Under the pieces are notes generated by a model that was not told the DNA's origin, made no database searches, and saw only the letters and a list, made by a program, of their open reading frames with translations. This document shows positions 53,287 to 61,341 of a DNA stretch of 64,000 nucleotides, one piece after another. The DNA is from DATFWC01 sp963777755 (lineage in GTDB: Bacteria > Pseudomonadota > Alphaproteobacteria > Rhizobiales > Xanthobacteraceae), in assembly GCA_963777755.1 (NCBI GenBank), contig CAVZSC010000026.1:930001-994000 (forward strand), read 5' to 3'. Each line of letters starts with the position of its first letter. The first letter of the stretch is position 1. The position numbers and the translations under genes are program-made.

Positions 53287-55640
53287 GCCGGCCCCGCTTG
53301 CGCCGGAGATTTCGTCTTGGCCGCCTCGAGCGCCGCCAGCAGGCGGCGCGGCGTGAGCGGCGTCTCGGCGAGCTCCACCCCGAGGGCCCGCAGCGCATCG
53401 TTGACCGCGTTGAAGATCACTGCCGGCGGCGCGATGGCACCGCCTTCGCCCATGCCCTTGATGCCGAACTCGGTGTAAGGGGAGGGCGTCTGCATGTGGA
53501 AGATGCGGATCGCCGGAATCTCGGTCGGCCCCGGCAGAAGGTAATCCGCGAAGGTCGAGGCGAGCGGCTGGCCATTCGGGTCGAACGGACTCTCCTCGTA
53601 CATCGCGGTGCCGATGCCCTGGGCGGCGCCACCCAGCGTCTGGCCGTCGACCACCATCGGGTTCACCAGCGTGCCGCAATCCTCGACGATCACGTAGTCG
53701 AGGATCTCGACGTCGCCCAGCTCGGTGTCGACCGCGACCACCGCCGCGTGCGACGCATAGCTGAACGCGCCGGTGTCGCGCTTGGGCTTGAAAGCGAAGG
53801 TCGCCTCCAGGCCGCCGAGGTTGACGTCGGGCGGCAGCTGGTGCGGCCGCAGGTACCAGGTCTCGGCGACCTCGCGCAGCGGGATCGCGCGCTGCGGCCC
53901 GGCGATCATCCCGTTCTCGTATTTCACCGTGCCGGTCGCCGCCTGCATCACGTGCGCCCCGATGGTGATGAAGCGCGGGATCAGCGCCTTGCAGGCGTTC
54001 GCGACCGCACCGCCCGCCATCACGATCGAGCGCGACGCGTAGGTGCCGGTCGAGTAGGGCGTGTTCGCCGTGTCGCCCAGGATCACCCTGATGTTGGCGA
54101 TGTCGATGCCGAGGATCTCATGCGCGACCTGGGCGAGCGTCGTCTCCATACCCTGGCCGTGCGAGTGCACGCCGGCACGCACCTCGAGCCCGCCGTCGGC
54201 GGTCACGCGCACGGTCGCCTCGTCGTAGCCGGGAACGATCGGCAGGCCCCAGCCGGCAAAGACGCTGGCGCCATGGGCGCTCTGCTCGCAATAGGAGGCA
54301 AACCCGATGCCGATGCGCCGCCCGTCGGGCTCGCCGCGTGCCTGCCGCTCGCGCCAGGCGGTCAGGCCGATCTTGTCGCGCGCGGTGAGGAGCGCCTTCT
54401 GGTAGTCGCCGCTGTCGTAGTGCTTCTTCGTGACGTTGTCGTAGGGCATGGCGGCGGCCGGCACGAGGTTGTTGTGGCGCACCTCCCACGGCTCGCGGCC
54501 GACCGCACGCGCGATGGCGTCGATCATCAGCTCCATGGCGAAGCACACGCCGGTGCGCGCGACCCCGCGATAGGGCAGGAAGCCCGGCTTGTTGGTGGCG
54601 ACGCAGTGGGTCTTGCAGCGATAGCCGCGGAACTCGTACGGGCCCGGCAGGTTGCCGGTCGCCTGGCCCGGCTCGAGCGCGACCGTGAACGGCCACATCG
54701 AATAGGCGCCGCCGTCGATCGTCACCTCGGCGTCGAGCGCCAGCAGCCGTCCGCGCTCGTCGGCGTAGCCGGTGAGGGAATAGTGATGCTGCCGTGCGTT
54801 GGCGCCGACCACCAGGTGCTCGCGCCGATCCTCGACATAGCGGAACGGCCGGCGGAATTTGAGCGCCAGCCAGGCGACGCACAGCTCCTCGGGCTGCACC
54901 ACGACCTTGTAGCCGAAGCCGCCGCCGACGTCGGGCGACACCACCCGCACCTTGCCCTGGTCGAGACCGAGGAACTGGGCGAGGCCGATGCGGATCACGT
55001 GCGGCACCTGGGTCGACGCATAGACGACCAGCTGGTCGGTCCGCTCGTCCCAATAGGCGAGCACGACCTTGCCCTCCATCGGCACCATCGCCTGGCGCGA
55101 CAGCGCGACCTCGCGGCGCACCACCACCGGCGCGCCTTTCGCCTTGGCGTCGAAGCCGCTTTCGAAATTGAGCGTGAGGAAGGAGTTGTCGGGCCACTCC
55201 TCGTGGATGCGCACCGCCGGCTCTTGGCGCGCTGCATGCGCGTCGACCAGGACGGGGAGCTCGTCGAACTCGACGTCGATCAGCTCGGCGAGGTCCTCCG
55301 CCTCGGCGCGGGTCGGCGCGACGCACATGGCGATCGCCTCGCCGACGAAGCGCACCTTGTCGTGGGCGAGCGGATGCAGCGCGGAGAGCTTGTAGCCCGG
55401 CACGGTGGTCGGCGCGACCATCGCCTGGGCTTCGACCAGGTCGTCGCGGGTGAATACGGCGTCCTCGCGGCCGGTCGGCTTGACGATGCGGCGCAGACGC
55501 CCGTGCGCCACCGGGCTGCGCAGGAACGCGACCTCGCTCTGCCCCGGCAGGATCATGTCGGAGACGAAGCTGCCGCGCCCGTGCAGATGCCGCGCGTCCT
55601 CCTTGCGCGGCATCCGAACGCCGATGCCTTGTGTGGTCAT
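53283..55640 (-). CDS. coxL: Xanthine dehydrogenase-family molybdopterin subunit (form II CoxL-like)
   Basis: A 785-residue molybdenum-cofactor subunit starting TTQGIGVRMPRKEDARHLHG. Molybdopterin-binding blocks VVSPDVGGGFGYKVVVQPEE and IKGMGEGGAIAPPAVIFNAV are present. The active-site loop reads LPYRGVARTG, not the AYxCSFR of true CO dehydrogenase, so it is a form II enzyme that more likely hydroxylates an aromatic or N-heterocyclic substrate. First gene of the coxL-coxM-coxS operon, with GGAG before the ATG. Cofactor maturation genes are not in the window. Confidence 0.9.
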   Translation of the reverse strand: MTTQGIGVRMPRKEDARHLHGRGSFVSDMILPGQSEVAFLRSPVAHGRLRRIVKPTGREDAVFTRDDLVEAQAMVAPTTVPGYKLSALHPLAHDKVRFVGEAIAMCVAPTRAEAEDLAELIDVEFDELPVLVDAHAARQEPAVRIHEEWPDNSFLTLNFESGFDAKAKGAPVVVRREVALSRQAMVPMEGKVVLAYWDERTDQLVVYASTQVPHVIRIGLAQFLGLDQGKVRVVSPDVGGGFGYKVVVQPEELCVAWLALKFRRPFRYVEDRREHLVVGANARQHHYSLTGYADERGRLLALDAEVTIDGGAYSMWPFTVALEPGQATGNLPGPYEFRGYRCKTHCVATNKPGFLPYRGVARTGVCFAMELMIDAIARAVGREPWEVRHNNLVPAAAMPYDNVTKKHYDSGDYQKALLTARDKIGLTAWRERQARGEPDGRRIGIGFASYCEQSAHGASVFAGWGLPIVPGYDEATVRVTADGGLEVRAGVHSHGQGMETTLAQVAHEILGIDIANIRVILGDTANTPYSTGTYASRSIVMAGGAVANACKALIPRFITIGAHVMQAATGTVKYENGMIAGPQRAIPLREVAETWYLRPHQLPPDVNLGGLEATFAFKPKRDTGAFSYASHAAVVAVDTELGDVEILDYVIVEDCGTLVNPMVVDGQTLGGAAQGIGTAMYEESPFDPNGQPLASTFADYLLPGPTEIPAIRIFHMQTPSPYTEFGIKGMGEGGAIAPPAVIFNAVNDALRALGVELAETPLTPRRLLAALEAAKTKSPAQAGPA

Positions 55641-55665
55641 GTCGCTCCTGGACGCATTGCGTCGC

Positions 55666-55814
55666 CGCTTGCTCCATCCCTCCCCCGCTTTGCGGGGGAG
55701 GGTGGCGCCGAAGGCGCCGGGTGGGGGGAACGGCACCGCCTCGAGTTAACCCCACCCGGCTGCGCGCGAAGCGCGCAGCCACCCTCCCCTGAGAGGGGAG
55801 GGATGGAGCAAGCG
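55666..55814. repeat. GC-rich palindromic element, copy B
   Basis: A 149-bp element with near-perfect terminal arms: CGCTTGCTCCATCCCTCCCC at the left and GGGGAGGGATGGAGCAAGCG at the right. Inner pairs include GGCGCCGAAGGCGCC and GGCTGCGCGC-GAA-GCGCGCAGCC. It lies just upstream of coxL, in the gap after the TRAP binding-protein gene. Confidence 0.85.
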
Positions 55815-55848
55815 GTACCGCCTCGCGTCAATTCCAACGTGATACCCC

Positions 55849-56940
55849 TCAGCGCTGCTGCGCCGACATCGTGTAACGGTAGTTGTCCAGGTTGTTCTCG
55901 GCAACGCGGAACCAGGTGTTCGAGTTGTTGAGAAACTTCTGCCAGGACTCGTAGATCTGCTTGAACTCCGGGCTCTTGGCGGACAATTCGTCATAGGTCT
56001 CGAACGTCGCCTTGTAGGCCGCGTCCATGACCGGTCGGGGAAAATTCCGCAGCTGCACGCCGGCCCCCACCAGCCGTTTTAGCGCCTCGGGGTTCTTGGC
56101 GTCGTATTTCGCCATCATCAGGAGCGTCTGCTCGGCGCACGCGGTCTCCAGCATGGCGCGGTGGGTTTCCGACAGCGCCTCGAACGCCCGCAGGTTGACC
56201 AGCAGCGTGACTTGCGCGCTGCCCTCCCACCAGCCCGGCGTGTAGTAGTATTTCGCGACCTTGTGCAGCCCCAGCTTCTCGTCGTCGTAGGGCCCGATCC
56301 ACTCGGCGCCGTCGATCGTGCCGCGCTCGAGCGACGGATAGATGTCGGCGGTCGGGATCTGCTGCGGGATGACGCCGAGCTTCGACAGGATCATGCCGCC
56401 GAGCCCGCCGATGCGGAACTTCAGCCCCTTGAGGTCGTCGACCGAGTTGATCTCCTTGCGGTAGAAGCCGCCCATCTGGACGCCGACATTGCCGCACGGG
56501 ATCGGATAGACGCCGACCTTCCGGAACATGTCCCGGATGAGCTCGAGGCCGCCGCCGTGGTACATCCAGGCGTTCTGCTGGCGGTTGTTGAGCCCGAAGG
56601 CGAGGCCGGAATCGAACGCGTAGGCCGGGTTCTTGCCGATGTAGAACGAGGTCAGGGTATGGCCGCACTCGATCGTGCCGTTCTGCACCGCGTCGAGCAC
56701 CTGCAGCGGCGGCACGATCTCGCCGCCGGCGAACGACTGGATCTCGAACTTCTTCTCGCTCAGCTGGGTCACGCGCCGGCCCATCTCGTCGGCGGCGCCG
56801 TGCATCGCGTCAAGACTCTTCGGCCAGCTCGTCGCCAGCCGCCAGCGGACGGGCGATCCGGTCTGCGCGAGCGCGGGAGCAGCCACTGCACCGGCCAGCA
56901 CGCCGCCGGCGGCCTGGCGGAGAAATGCACGCCTTTTCAT
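55849..56940 (-). CDS. TRAP transporter substrate-binding protein (DctP family)
   Basis: A 363-residue TRAP binding protein with an RR-containing leader (MKRRAFLRQAAGGVLAGAVA) suggesting Tat export. Mature features: VRWRLATSWPKSLDAMHGAA, GGEIVPPLQVLDAVQNGTIE, GLKFRIGGLGGMILSKLGVI and TIDGAEWIGPYDDEKLGLHK, as in the mannitol/keto-acid (TakP) subgroup. DctQ/DctM membrane genes are not adjacent. A promoter-like motif lies 79 bp upstream, shared with the ABC binding-protein gene below. Confidence 0.88.
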   Translation of the reverse strand: MKRRAFLRQAAGGVLAGAVAAPALAQTGSPVRWRLATSWPKSLDAMHGAADEMGRRVTQLSEKKFEIQSFAGGEIVPPLQVLDAVQNGTIECGHTLTSFYIGKNPAYAFDSGLAFGLNNRQQNAWMYHGGGLELIRDMFRKVGVYPIPCGNVGVQMGGFYRKEINSVDDLKGLKFRIGGLGGMILSKLGVIPQQIPTADIYPSLERGTIDGAEWIGPYDDEKLGLHKVAKYYYTPGWWEGSAQVTLLVNLRAFEALSETHRAMLETACAEQTLLMMAKYDAKNPEALKRLVGAGVQLRNFPRPVMDAAYKATFETYDELSAKSPEFKQIYESWQKFLNNSNTWFRVAENNLDNYRYTMSAQQR

Positions 56941-57018
56941 GTCGGTTCTCCCTGTGAGGTGACGCGGATTGTTTCCGAGCCTGGGCGGCGCAATCGCGCG
57001 GCGGGCCTGGAATTATGC

Positions 57019-57029
57019 GGCTATACTGA
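57019..57029 (-). promoter_or_regulatory. Shared motif upstream of the TRAP binding protein gene
   Basis: TCAGTATAGCC on the minus strand, 79 bp before the ATG at 56940, with TTGACT about 20 bases further upstream. The same 11-mer occurs at the same distance before the ABC binding-protein gene at 59880. Confidence 0.45.
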
Positions 57030-57062
57030 TGAAACGGCCGGGGCGAGTCAAACCATTCCAAA

Positions 57063-57848
57063 CTAGCGCTCGCCCGGCGCGCCCGTGCTGTAATGCCACG
57101 GCAGGGCGAGGCGCTCGGCGAAGCTGACGGCGCCGACCAGGGCGACGCCGAGCACCGCCAGGATCGAGATGGCGGCGAACACGCGCGGCGTATCGAACAT
57201 CCCCTGCGCGCTGAGGATGACGTAGCCGAGCCCGCGTTGCGAGGAGACGAACTCGCCGACGATCGCGCCCACCAGGGCGAGCGACATCGCCACCTTCATG
57301 CCGGCGAACAGGTGCGGCATGGCGCAGAAGATCTTGATGCGCAGCAGCACCTTGAGCCGCGAGCCGCGCAGCGTGCGGGCGAGGTCGAGCGTGTCGGGCG
57401 GGACCGAGCGCAGGCCGAGCGCGGTGTCGATCACCACGGCGAACACGGCGATCAGGAAAGCGATCGCGATCTTCGGCTCGGCGCCGGTGCCGAACCAGAT
57501 GATGAACAGCGGCGCGAGCGCGACCTTCGGTACGCTGTTGAGGGCGACGAACAGCGGAAACAGCGCCCGGTCGAGCAGCTTCCACTCGACGATGGCCACG
57601 GCGAACAGGACGCCGAACACGGTCGCGACCGCGAAGCCCGCGATGGTGACGCCGAGCGTATAGACCGCCTGGTGGGCGAACCACAGCGGCGATTCGGCAA
57701 GCTCCTGGATCACCAGCGAGGGCGCCGGCAGCAGGATCGGCCGCACGCCGAACGCCCGGCATCCCGCTTCCCACAGAGCAAGGAATATGGCGCTGCCGAT
57801 CAACGGCGTGGCGCTGCGGCGGATCGCATTGATGAGCATGGCACGCAT
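57063..57848 (-). CDS. ABC transporter permease (SsuC/TauC family)
   Basis: A 261-residue inner-membrane permease with about six transmembrane helices and the cytoplasmic EAA-type loop in RTLRGSRLKVLLRIKIFCAM. C-terminal GLGYVILSAQGMFDTPRVFA is the usual SsuC/TauC end. It belongs with the ATPase and binding protein upstream; a palindromic element of 142 bp sits between it and the ATPase gene. Probable substrate class: sulfonate, nitrate, taurine or pyrimidine-type nitrogen compounds. Confidence 0.9.
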   Translation of the reverse strand: MRAMLINAIRRSATPLIGSAIFLALWEAGCRAFGVRPILLPAPSLVIQELAESPLWFAHQAVYTLGVTIAGFAVATVFGVLFAVAIVEWKLLDRALFPLFVALNSVPKVALAPLFIIWFGTGAEPKIAIAFLIAVFAVVIDTALGLRSVPPDTLDLARTLRGSRLKVLLRIKIFCAMPHLFAGMKVAMSLALVGAIVGEFVSSQRGLGYVILSAQGMFDTPRVFAAISILAVLGVALVGAVSFAERLALPWHYSTGAPGER

Positions 57849-57899
57849 GCTAGGGCACGCTGCGTTGGAGTTGATGCACGACGGCGCGGCTTGCTCGGC

Positions 57900-58041
57900 C
57901 TGCTCCCTCTCCCCGCTTGCGGGGAGAGGGTCGGGGTGAGGGGGCCTTGCTGCGAGTCCGTGCCTGTCGAAAGGTCCCCCTCACCCGGCGCGCAAGGGCG
58001 CGCCGACCTCTCCCCGCAAGCGGGGAGAGGTGGAGCAAGCG
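57900..58041. repeat. GC-rich palindromic element, copy C, inside an operon
   Basis: About 142 bp: CCTCTCCCCGCTTGCGGGG-type stem at the left, GGGTCGGGGTGAGGGGGC, then CCCCCTCACC, a GGCGCGC hairpin, and CTCCCCGCAAGCGGGGAGAG at the right, followed by GGAGCAAGCG. It separates the ATPase gene from the permease gene and would form a strong RNA hairpin in their common transcript. Confidence 0.85.
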
Positions 58042-58075
58042 GCGCGCGCGTGCACCAATTTCACGGGCGTAGGAT

Positions 58076-58837
58076 CTAATCATGGATCAGGCCCATGCGC
58101 TCAAACAGGGCGCGGATGTGGCGGGTGTAGTCGACGAATTGCGTGCTCTCGCGGATGGCGAGCTTGCGCTCGTCCGGCAGGTCGACCGCGATGTCTTCGA
58201 CCAGGCGTCCCGGCCGCGGGCTCATCACGATGATGCGGGTGGAGAGGAACACCGCTTCGGCGATGCTGTGGGTGACGAACACCACGGTCATCTTCCGCTC
58301 GGCCCAGACGTGGTGGAAGTCGATGTTGAGCTGGTCGCGGGTGAGCGCGTCGAGCGCGCCGAACGGCTCGTCCATCAGGAGGAGCCGCGGATCGAGCAGC
58401 AGCGCCCGGCACATGGCGGCGCGCTGGCGCATGCCGCCCGACAGCTCGCGCGGGTAGGCGTGGGCGAACCTGGCCAACCCCACCATCTTGAGGAGCTCGC
58501 GGGCGCGCGGCTCGTGGTCGCGCTTGCGGTAGCCGGCGAAGTCGGCCGGCAGCAGCACGTTCTCCAGCACGTCGAACCAGTCGAGCAGCGCGTCGCGCTG
58601 GAACGCCATGCCGAGCCGGTCGGGCGGCCCGTCGACCGGCACGCCGTCGATCGTGAGCGTGCCGCGGGTCGGCGTCTCGAGGCCGGCGAGGCAGCGCAGG
58701 AACGTGCTCTTGCCGCAGCCGCTCGGCCCGAGCAGGCTGACGAACTCGCCTTCCGCGATCTCGAGCGACACGCCGTCGAGGGCGGTCACGCCGTCGGCCG
58801 CGCCAAACCGCTTGACGACGTCGCAAGCGGCGATCAT
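58076..58837 (-). CDS. ABC transporter ATPase (SsuB/TauB family)
   Basis: A 253-residue ATPase: Walker A GPSGCGKST, Q-loop region GMAFQRDALLDWFDVLENVL, signature LSGGMRQRAAMCRAL, Walker B LLLMDEPFGALD, and the switch histidine VFVTHS. It lies 23 bp after the binding protein stop. The order binding protein-ATPase-permease is typical of nitrate/taurine/thiamine-precursor systems. Confidence 0.93.
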   Translation of the reverse strand: MIAACDVVKRFGAADGVTALDGVSLEIAEGEFVSLLGPSGCGKSTFLRCLAGLETPTRGTLTIDGVPVDGPPDRLGMAFQRDALLDWFDVLENVLLPADFAGYRKRDHEPRARELLKMVGLARFAHAYPRELSGGMRQRAAMCRALLLDPRLLLMDEPFGALDALTRDQLNIDFHHVWAERKMTVVFVTHSIAEAVFLSTRIIVMSPRPGRLVEDIAVDLPDERKLAIRESTQFVDYTRHIRALFERMGLIHD

Positions 58838-58860
58838 CGGGCGCTCGCGCGCGGTCAGCT

Positions 58861-59880
58861 TCAGTGCGTCCCGCCGGCGATCTCGGCGACGATGCGGGTG
58901 TCGATCAGGTCGTTGGTGAACACGGCCGCCGGATCGGTGGAGCGCTCCACCAGCCCGCCATCAGCCAGGATGGCGACAGCATCCTTCCAGTCGGACGCCG
59001 CCATCGTGCCGAATGGCAGGCTTTTGGTCGCCTCGGTGAATGCGAAGGCCTTCAGCGATTCGATCTGCTGGCCGAGCGAAGCATTGGCGAGCTTCGACTG
59101 CGGGCGCGCCGCCATGATGGCGCGCACCGCCTCGTCGGTGTGCCCGGCGATGATGTAGGTCCAGGCACCGGCGACCACGCTGACGAAACGGCGCAGCGCG
59201 TCCCGCTTGGCGGCGATCGACTTCTCGGTCGCGAACAGCCCGAAGCTCGGGAACTGCAGGCCGTAGTCGGCGAAATTGACGCTGGTCGAGGGCCGCTGGG
59301 TGGCGACGACGGCGAGGAAGAACGGCACCGAGGAGAATGCCGCGTCGGACCGGCCGGCCATGTAGGTGCCGGTCTTGGCGGCCGCATCCACGTTGAGGAG
59401 CTCGACGTCGTTGCGGGTGAGCTTGCCGGCGGCGAGGAAGCGGTCGATGAACGGCGCCTCCAGCGAGCCCGCGGTGAACGCGATCTTCTTTCCCTTGAGG
59501 TCGGCCGGGCTCTTGATGCCGCTTTCCTTCGGCACCAGCAGGCCGATATCGTTCTTGCGGATGAAGCCGGCGATCGCCTTCACCGGCAGTCCCTTGGAGC
59601 GGGCGATCGCCATCGGGGCGAGCGACGCGTGGCCGACGTCGTACTCCCCGTTGCCGACGATCTGCACGGTCGCCACCGATCCGTTGCCGTCGTCGACCGT
59701 GACGTCGAGATCGTATTTGGCGAACAGGCCCTTCTGCGACGCCAGGTGAATCGCCGCGTGGCTGCCCCACGGGGTCCAGTCGAGCCGGAGCGCGATGCGG
59801 TCGGCCGCTGCTGCCGGCCCGCCGATCAGCGTGGAGAGGAGGAATGCTGTGAGTACGCCTTGCCACCAATCGCGAGACAT
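58861..59880 (-). CDS. ABC transporter binding protein (NMT1/ThiY-like)
   Basis: A 339-residue periplasmic binding protein with a signal peptide (WWQGVLTAFLLSTLIGGPAAA) and mature start RIALRLDWTPWGSHAAIHLA, close to the pyrimidine/thiamine-precursor (ThiY) group. GNGEYDVGHASLAPMAIARS and GSLEAPFIDRFLAAG follow. First gene of the transporter operon, divergent from the MarR regulator, which may control it. Contains the same upstream 11-mer as the TRAP gene. Confidence 0.88.
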   Translation of the reverse strand: MSRDWWQGVLTAFLLSTLIGGPAAAADRIALRLDWTPWGSHAAIHLASQKGLFAKYDLDVTVDDGNGSVATVQIVGNGEYDVGHASLAPMAIARSKGLPVKAIAGFIRKNDIGLLVPKESGIKSPADLKGKKIAFTAGSLEAPFIDRFLAAGKLTRNDVELLNVDAAAKTGTYMAGRSDAAFSSVPFFLAVVATQRPSTSVNFADYGLQFPSFGLFATEKSIAAKRDALRRFVSVVAGAWTYIIAGHTDEAVRAIMAARPQSKLANASLGQQIESLKAFAFTEATKSLPFGTMAASDWKDAVAILADGGLVERSTDPAAVFTNDLIDTRIVAEIAGGTH

Positions 59881-59958
59881 GGGTTTGGGTCCCTCTGTTG
59901 CGGATGCGTCCGGCGCTTGCGAAAACCCTATCACAGCCGCACCGGCGCGCAAGATACG

Positions 59959-59969
59959 GGCTATACTGA
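59959..59969 (-). promoter_or_regulatory. Shared motif upstream of the ABC binding protein gene
   Basis: TCAGTATAGCC on the minus strand, exactly 79 bp before the ATG at 59880, identical in sequence and distance to the motif at 57019-57029. Likely a -10-type promoter element or a regulator site in the MarR/transporter intergenic region. Confidence 0.45.
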
Positions 59970-60100
59970 GCAAATTTGGTGCCAGCGCAGGCGGCAAGCC
60001 TGCGCCGGACGGTGCACGAGAGCCTCGAAAACCCCGGCGGGATCGAATACAACCGCGGCGGGATGGTGCCGGCGAACGGCACCGGCAGGCTGGAGCGACG

Positions 60101-60670
60101 ATGAAAGCGAAGAAGCGAGCAAGACCCGTCCGGCGCGATGCCGCCGAGCGCGGCGACCGGAACGGCCGGAAGCAGCAGGTCGAGAAGAGCACGTTGAGCG
60201 CCCAGGCGCTGCACTCGAAGATGCCCCTATGGGCGCGTCCCGGCTACCTGCTGCGCCGCCTGCACCAGATCCATTACGCCCTGTTCTTCGAGGAATGCGC
60301 GGGATTCGACATCACGCCGGTCCAGTACGGCCTGCTGACGACCCTGTCGCTCAATCCGGATCTCGACCAGAACTCGCTCGGCCGCGAGCTCGGGATCGAC
60401 CGCACCAACGTCGCCGACGTGCTCAACCGCCTCGCCCGCCGCGGCCTCCTGGAGCGGCGGCGCAGCCCGCACGACCGCCGCATGGTGCTGGCACGGCTGA
60501 CCCCCGCCGGCGAGAAATTGACCAAGCAGATGTACCGCGCGATGCAGCGCGCGCAGGAGCGGCTGCTCAAGCCGCTCCTCCCGCACGAGCGTCAGGCCTT
60601 CATCATCACGCTGATCCGCCTGATCGACGGCAACAACCACCTCGGCCGGACGATCTTCGAGCCGAGCTGA
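60101..60670 (+). CDS. MarR-family transcriptional regulator
   Basis: A 189-residue winged-helix regulator with a basic N-terminal tail (about 35 residues) and the MarR core: HYALFFEECAGFDITPVQYG, DQNSLGRELGIDRTNVADVL (recognition helix), RRGLLERRRSPHDRRMVLAR (wing with the conserved DxR). GGAG precedes the ATG. It is divergent from the ABC binding protein, which makes that operon its likely target; MarR regulators of this group often sense aromatic acids. Confidence 0.92.
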   Translation: MKAKKRARPVRRDAAERGDRNGRKQQVEKSTLSAQALHSKMPLWARPGYLLRRLHQIHYALFFEECAGFDITPVQYGLLTTLSLNPDLDQNSLGRELGIDRTNVADVLNRLARRGLLERRRSPHDRRMVLARLTPAGEKLTKQMYRAMQRAQERLLKPLLPHERQAFIITLIRLIDGNNHLGRTIFEPS

Positions 60671-60789
60671 GGTCGATTCAGCCTCGTCATGGCCGGCCTT
60701 GTGCCGGCCATCCACGCCTTATCATGCGAGGCCGGTCGCAAAGACGTGGATGCCCGCGACGAGCGCGGGCATGACGATGCTGCATCAAC

Positions 60790-61167
60790 TCACTCCGCCG
60801 CGGTCGCCGCCTTCTGCAGGATCTCGTCCGGGGTCGACAGCACGACCTCGACGTATTTCGGAATGAACTTGCCGCCCTCGATGTACTTGATGAATTCCGG
60901 TTTCAGCTCGTTGGCGAGGATTTTCCGGATACGCGCATGCTCCTCGATGTCCGACCATTCGGCGATCAGGAAGAAGCGCCCCGGATCCTCGGTGTCGCGG
61001 CACAGCACGCCGTCCTTCACCTGTGCCCACGATTTGTGCATCGGATTGCCGTCCGAGTAGTCGAATTTCTCGAACAGCCGGATGAACTCCTCCTCGTGAC
61101 CAGGCGTCACGCGGAAATCGTAGATGTGCAGATAGTTGCCCTTCTTGGCGAGAGGCTCCTGCGCCAT
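60790..61167 (-). CDS. Small dimeric alpha/beta-barrel protein (ABM-like)
   Basis: A 125-residue protein with an AGGAGG ribosome site. NYLHIYDFRVTPGHEEEFIR, FFLIAEWSDIEEHARIRKIL and the ferredoxin-like beta-alpha-beta layout fit the antibiotic-biosynthesis-monooxygenase/dimeric barrel fold, small enzymes or accessory proteins in aromatic oxidation. It is divergent from the Rieske oxygenase gene, with 174 bp between the two starts. No catalytic residues can be assigned. Confidence 0.65.
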   Translation of the reverse strand: MAQEPLAKKGNYLHIYDFRVTPGHEEEFIRLFEKFDYSDGNPMHKSWAQVKDGVLCRDTEDPGRFFLIAEWSDIEEHARIRKILANELKPEFIKYIEGGKFIPKYVEVVLSTPDEILQKAATAAE

Positions 61168-61341
61168 GACATTCCTCCTGTTGGGGTCGATATGAGGGTA
61201 CGCTGATGAATTTCCGAAAGCAACCGGTCTGCGCGGCGTAACTCCGCGTCGGGCCGCGCCGAAAAGCGATTGCGAGCAGGCCGAAAAGCGGTATGCTGAG
61301 GACCTCACTGCGAACCAGAACAATTCGATGGAGTGACCAGC

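Noticed and set aside
53283..55640. Aerobic carbon monoxide dehydrogenase
   Set aside because: The AYxCSFR active-site loop is absent; YRGVAR indicates the form II group of unknown or non-CO substrates.
53298..55931. Very long open frame on the plus strand opposite coxL
   Set aside because: It is Arg/His-rich with no family features and mirrors a strongly supported molybdenum hydroxylase on the other strand; such antisense frames are expected at high GC.
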